A model generated the notes under the pieces. That model worked only from the letters and a program-made list of their open reading frames with translations. It was not told where the DNA came from and did not search any database. Shown in pieces: positions 63,770 through 64,000 of a stretch of 64,000 nucleotides of DNA. Origin of the DNA: Candidatus Uabimicrobium amorphum. GTDB taxonomy: Bacteria; Planctomycetota; Uabimicrobiia; Uabimicrobiales; Uabimicrobiaceae. A program made the translations under genes and the position numbers. Where the stretch lies: NCBI RefSeq assembly GCF_009002475.1, contig NZ_AP019860.1, positions 2,728,001-2,792,000 of the forward strand, in the 5' to 3' direction. Position 1 is the stretch's first letter, and each line of letters starts with the position of its first letter.

Positions 63770-63831
63770 CATATCAGATACTCGTTCACGCTCGTGTCGA
63801 TCGTTTAGGTACATCGGACATCACAGTCACG

Positions 63832-63945
63832 ATGTTCCTAAGCGTGAACGGCGATGTCTTCATCTCGCAAAATCAGCAAATTTTCATTGTGCATCCGTAC
63901 GACATGTGGTTTAATCTTTACAGAGAATTACCGCTGTTAGGATAG
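63832..63945 (+). other. Possible small ORF or gene fragment downstream of the SDR gene
   Basis: An open frame reading MFLSVNGDVFISQNQQIF and then IVHPYDMWFNLYRELPLLG (37 residues from the ATG at 63832) looks protein-like, but it has no ribosome binding site. Upstream in the same frame there is no better start except an ATG at 63724, inside the SDR gene. It may be the decayed end of a larger gene or a short peptide gene. It ends just before the next gene. Confidence 0.25.
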
Positions 63946-63950
63946 CAAAT

Positions 63951-64000
63951 ATGAACCCTCGAAGACAACAACTTGTCGAAGCCTACTACAAAAATAAAAT
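63951..64000 (+). CDS. Start of a further gene (cut by the window end)
   Basis: An ATG at 63951 has AGGATAG 6 bases upstream and opens a frame reading MNPRRQQLVEAYYKNK, which is still open at the last base of the window. It is too short to identify. It runs in the same direction as the SDR gene. Confidence 0.55.
   Translation, partial: MNPRRQQLVEAYYKNK

Noticed and set aside
63197..63814. A 205-residue minus-strand frame opposite the SDR gene
   Set aside because: It is the reverse complement of a clear SDR with intact catalytic residues and shows no motif.

Overview
The window is AT-rich chromosomal DNA from a free-living bacterium. The gene content points to a low-GC planctomycete, of the kind represented by Candidatus Uabimicrobium. 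That placement is inference from content, not from a marker gene. The supporting content is several FHA-domain proteins, two DUF4388 proteins, very large TPR proteins, Ser/Thr-kinase-like proteins with degenerate active sites, MJ0042-type zinc ribbons, a Bat (vWA/TPR) operon, paired secreted amidohydrolases and a HEAT-repeat protein. I see no rRNA, tRNA, CRISPR array, prophage or transposase gene. The only mobile-looking DNA is short intergenic inverted repeats.

Layout. 1-1.7 kb: an MBL-fold hydrolase and a membrane protein. 7.3-1.8 kb (minus): a compact batA / batB-batC fusion / batD operon. 7.7-8.7 kb: an FHA protein fused to an RsbW-like ATPase, ending in a clear terminator. 12.1-8.9 kb (minus): a BamE-like lipoprotein and a repeat-rich double zinc-ribbon protein. 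12.3-13.8 kb: an alpha/beta hydrolase facing a small secreted protein, with palindromes between them. 28.6-13.8 kb (minus): one tightly packed gene string made of an HTH-tethered membrane-fusion-like protein, menG, a ~2,778-residue TPR protein, a DUF4388-TPR protein and a fungal-type homoaconitase. 30.1-28.7 kb (minus): a HEAT-repeat protein.

30.4-43.2 kb (plus): two secreted amidohydrolase-fold proteins, an FHA protein, a glycosyltransferase-methyltransferase fusion, a small ORF, a three-subunit molybdenum hydroxylase (Mo, 2Fe-2S, FAD), a pentapeptide/ion-channel protein and an FHA-DUF4388 protein. 45.0-43.3 kb (minus): a secreted DUF4139 protein, followed by a MITE-like element. 45.2-48.7 kb (plus): a YhhN lysoplasmalogenase-like protein, a PH-like membrane protein and a secreted four-repeat protein. 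54.7-48.8 kb (minus): CPBP protease, prepilin peptidase, a pseudokinase with a basic repeat tail and an O-antigen-ligase-like protein with TPRs. 54.9-61.2 kb (plus): a second pseudokinase, an ECF sigma factor with a membrane partner, a GDPD lipoprotein, a dual-specificity-type phosphatase and an ATP-dependent DNA ligase. 61.3-64 kb: a GT2 glycosyltransferase, a repeat-rich intergenic stretch, a short HTH regulator divergent from an SDR oxidoreductase with a palindromic operator candidate between them, and the start of a further gene.

Functionally the region mixes envelope/stress machinery (Bat, ECF sigma, FHA and pseudokinase scaffolds, TPR scaffolds), surface polysaccharide and pilus processing (O-antigen ligase, GT2, GT-MT fusion, prepilin peptidase), and metabolism (menaquinone methylation, homoaconitase, molybdenum hydroxylase, amidohydrolases, GDPD). 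The most unusual items are the in-frame BatB-BatC fusion that keeps an internal lipobox, the double zinc-ribbon repeat protein whose end modules resemble the N-terminus of a pseudokinase, the fungal-type homoaconitase, the channel encoded with a molybdenum hydroxylase, and the MITE-like inverted repeats.
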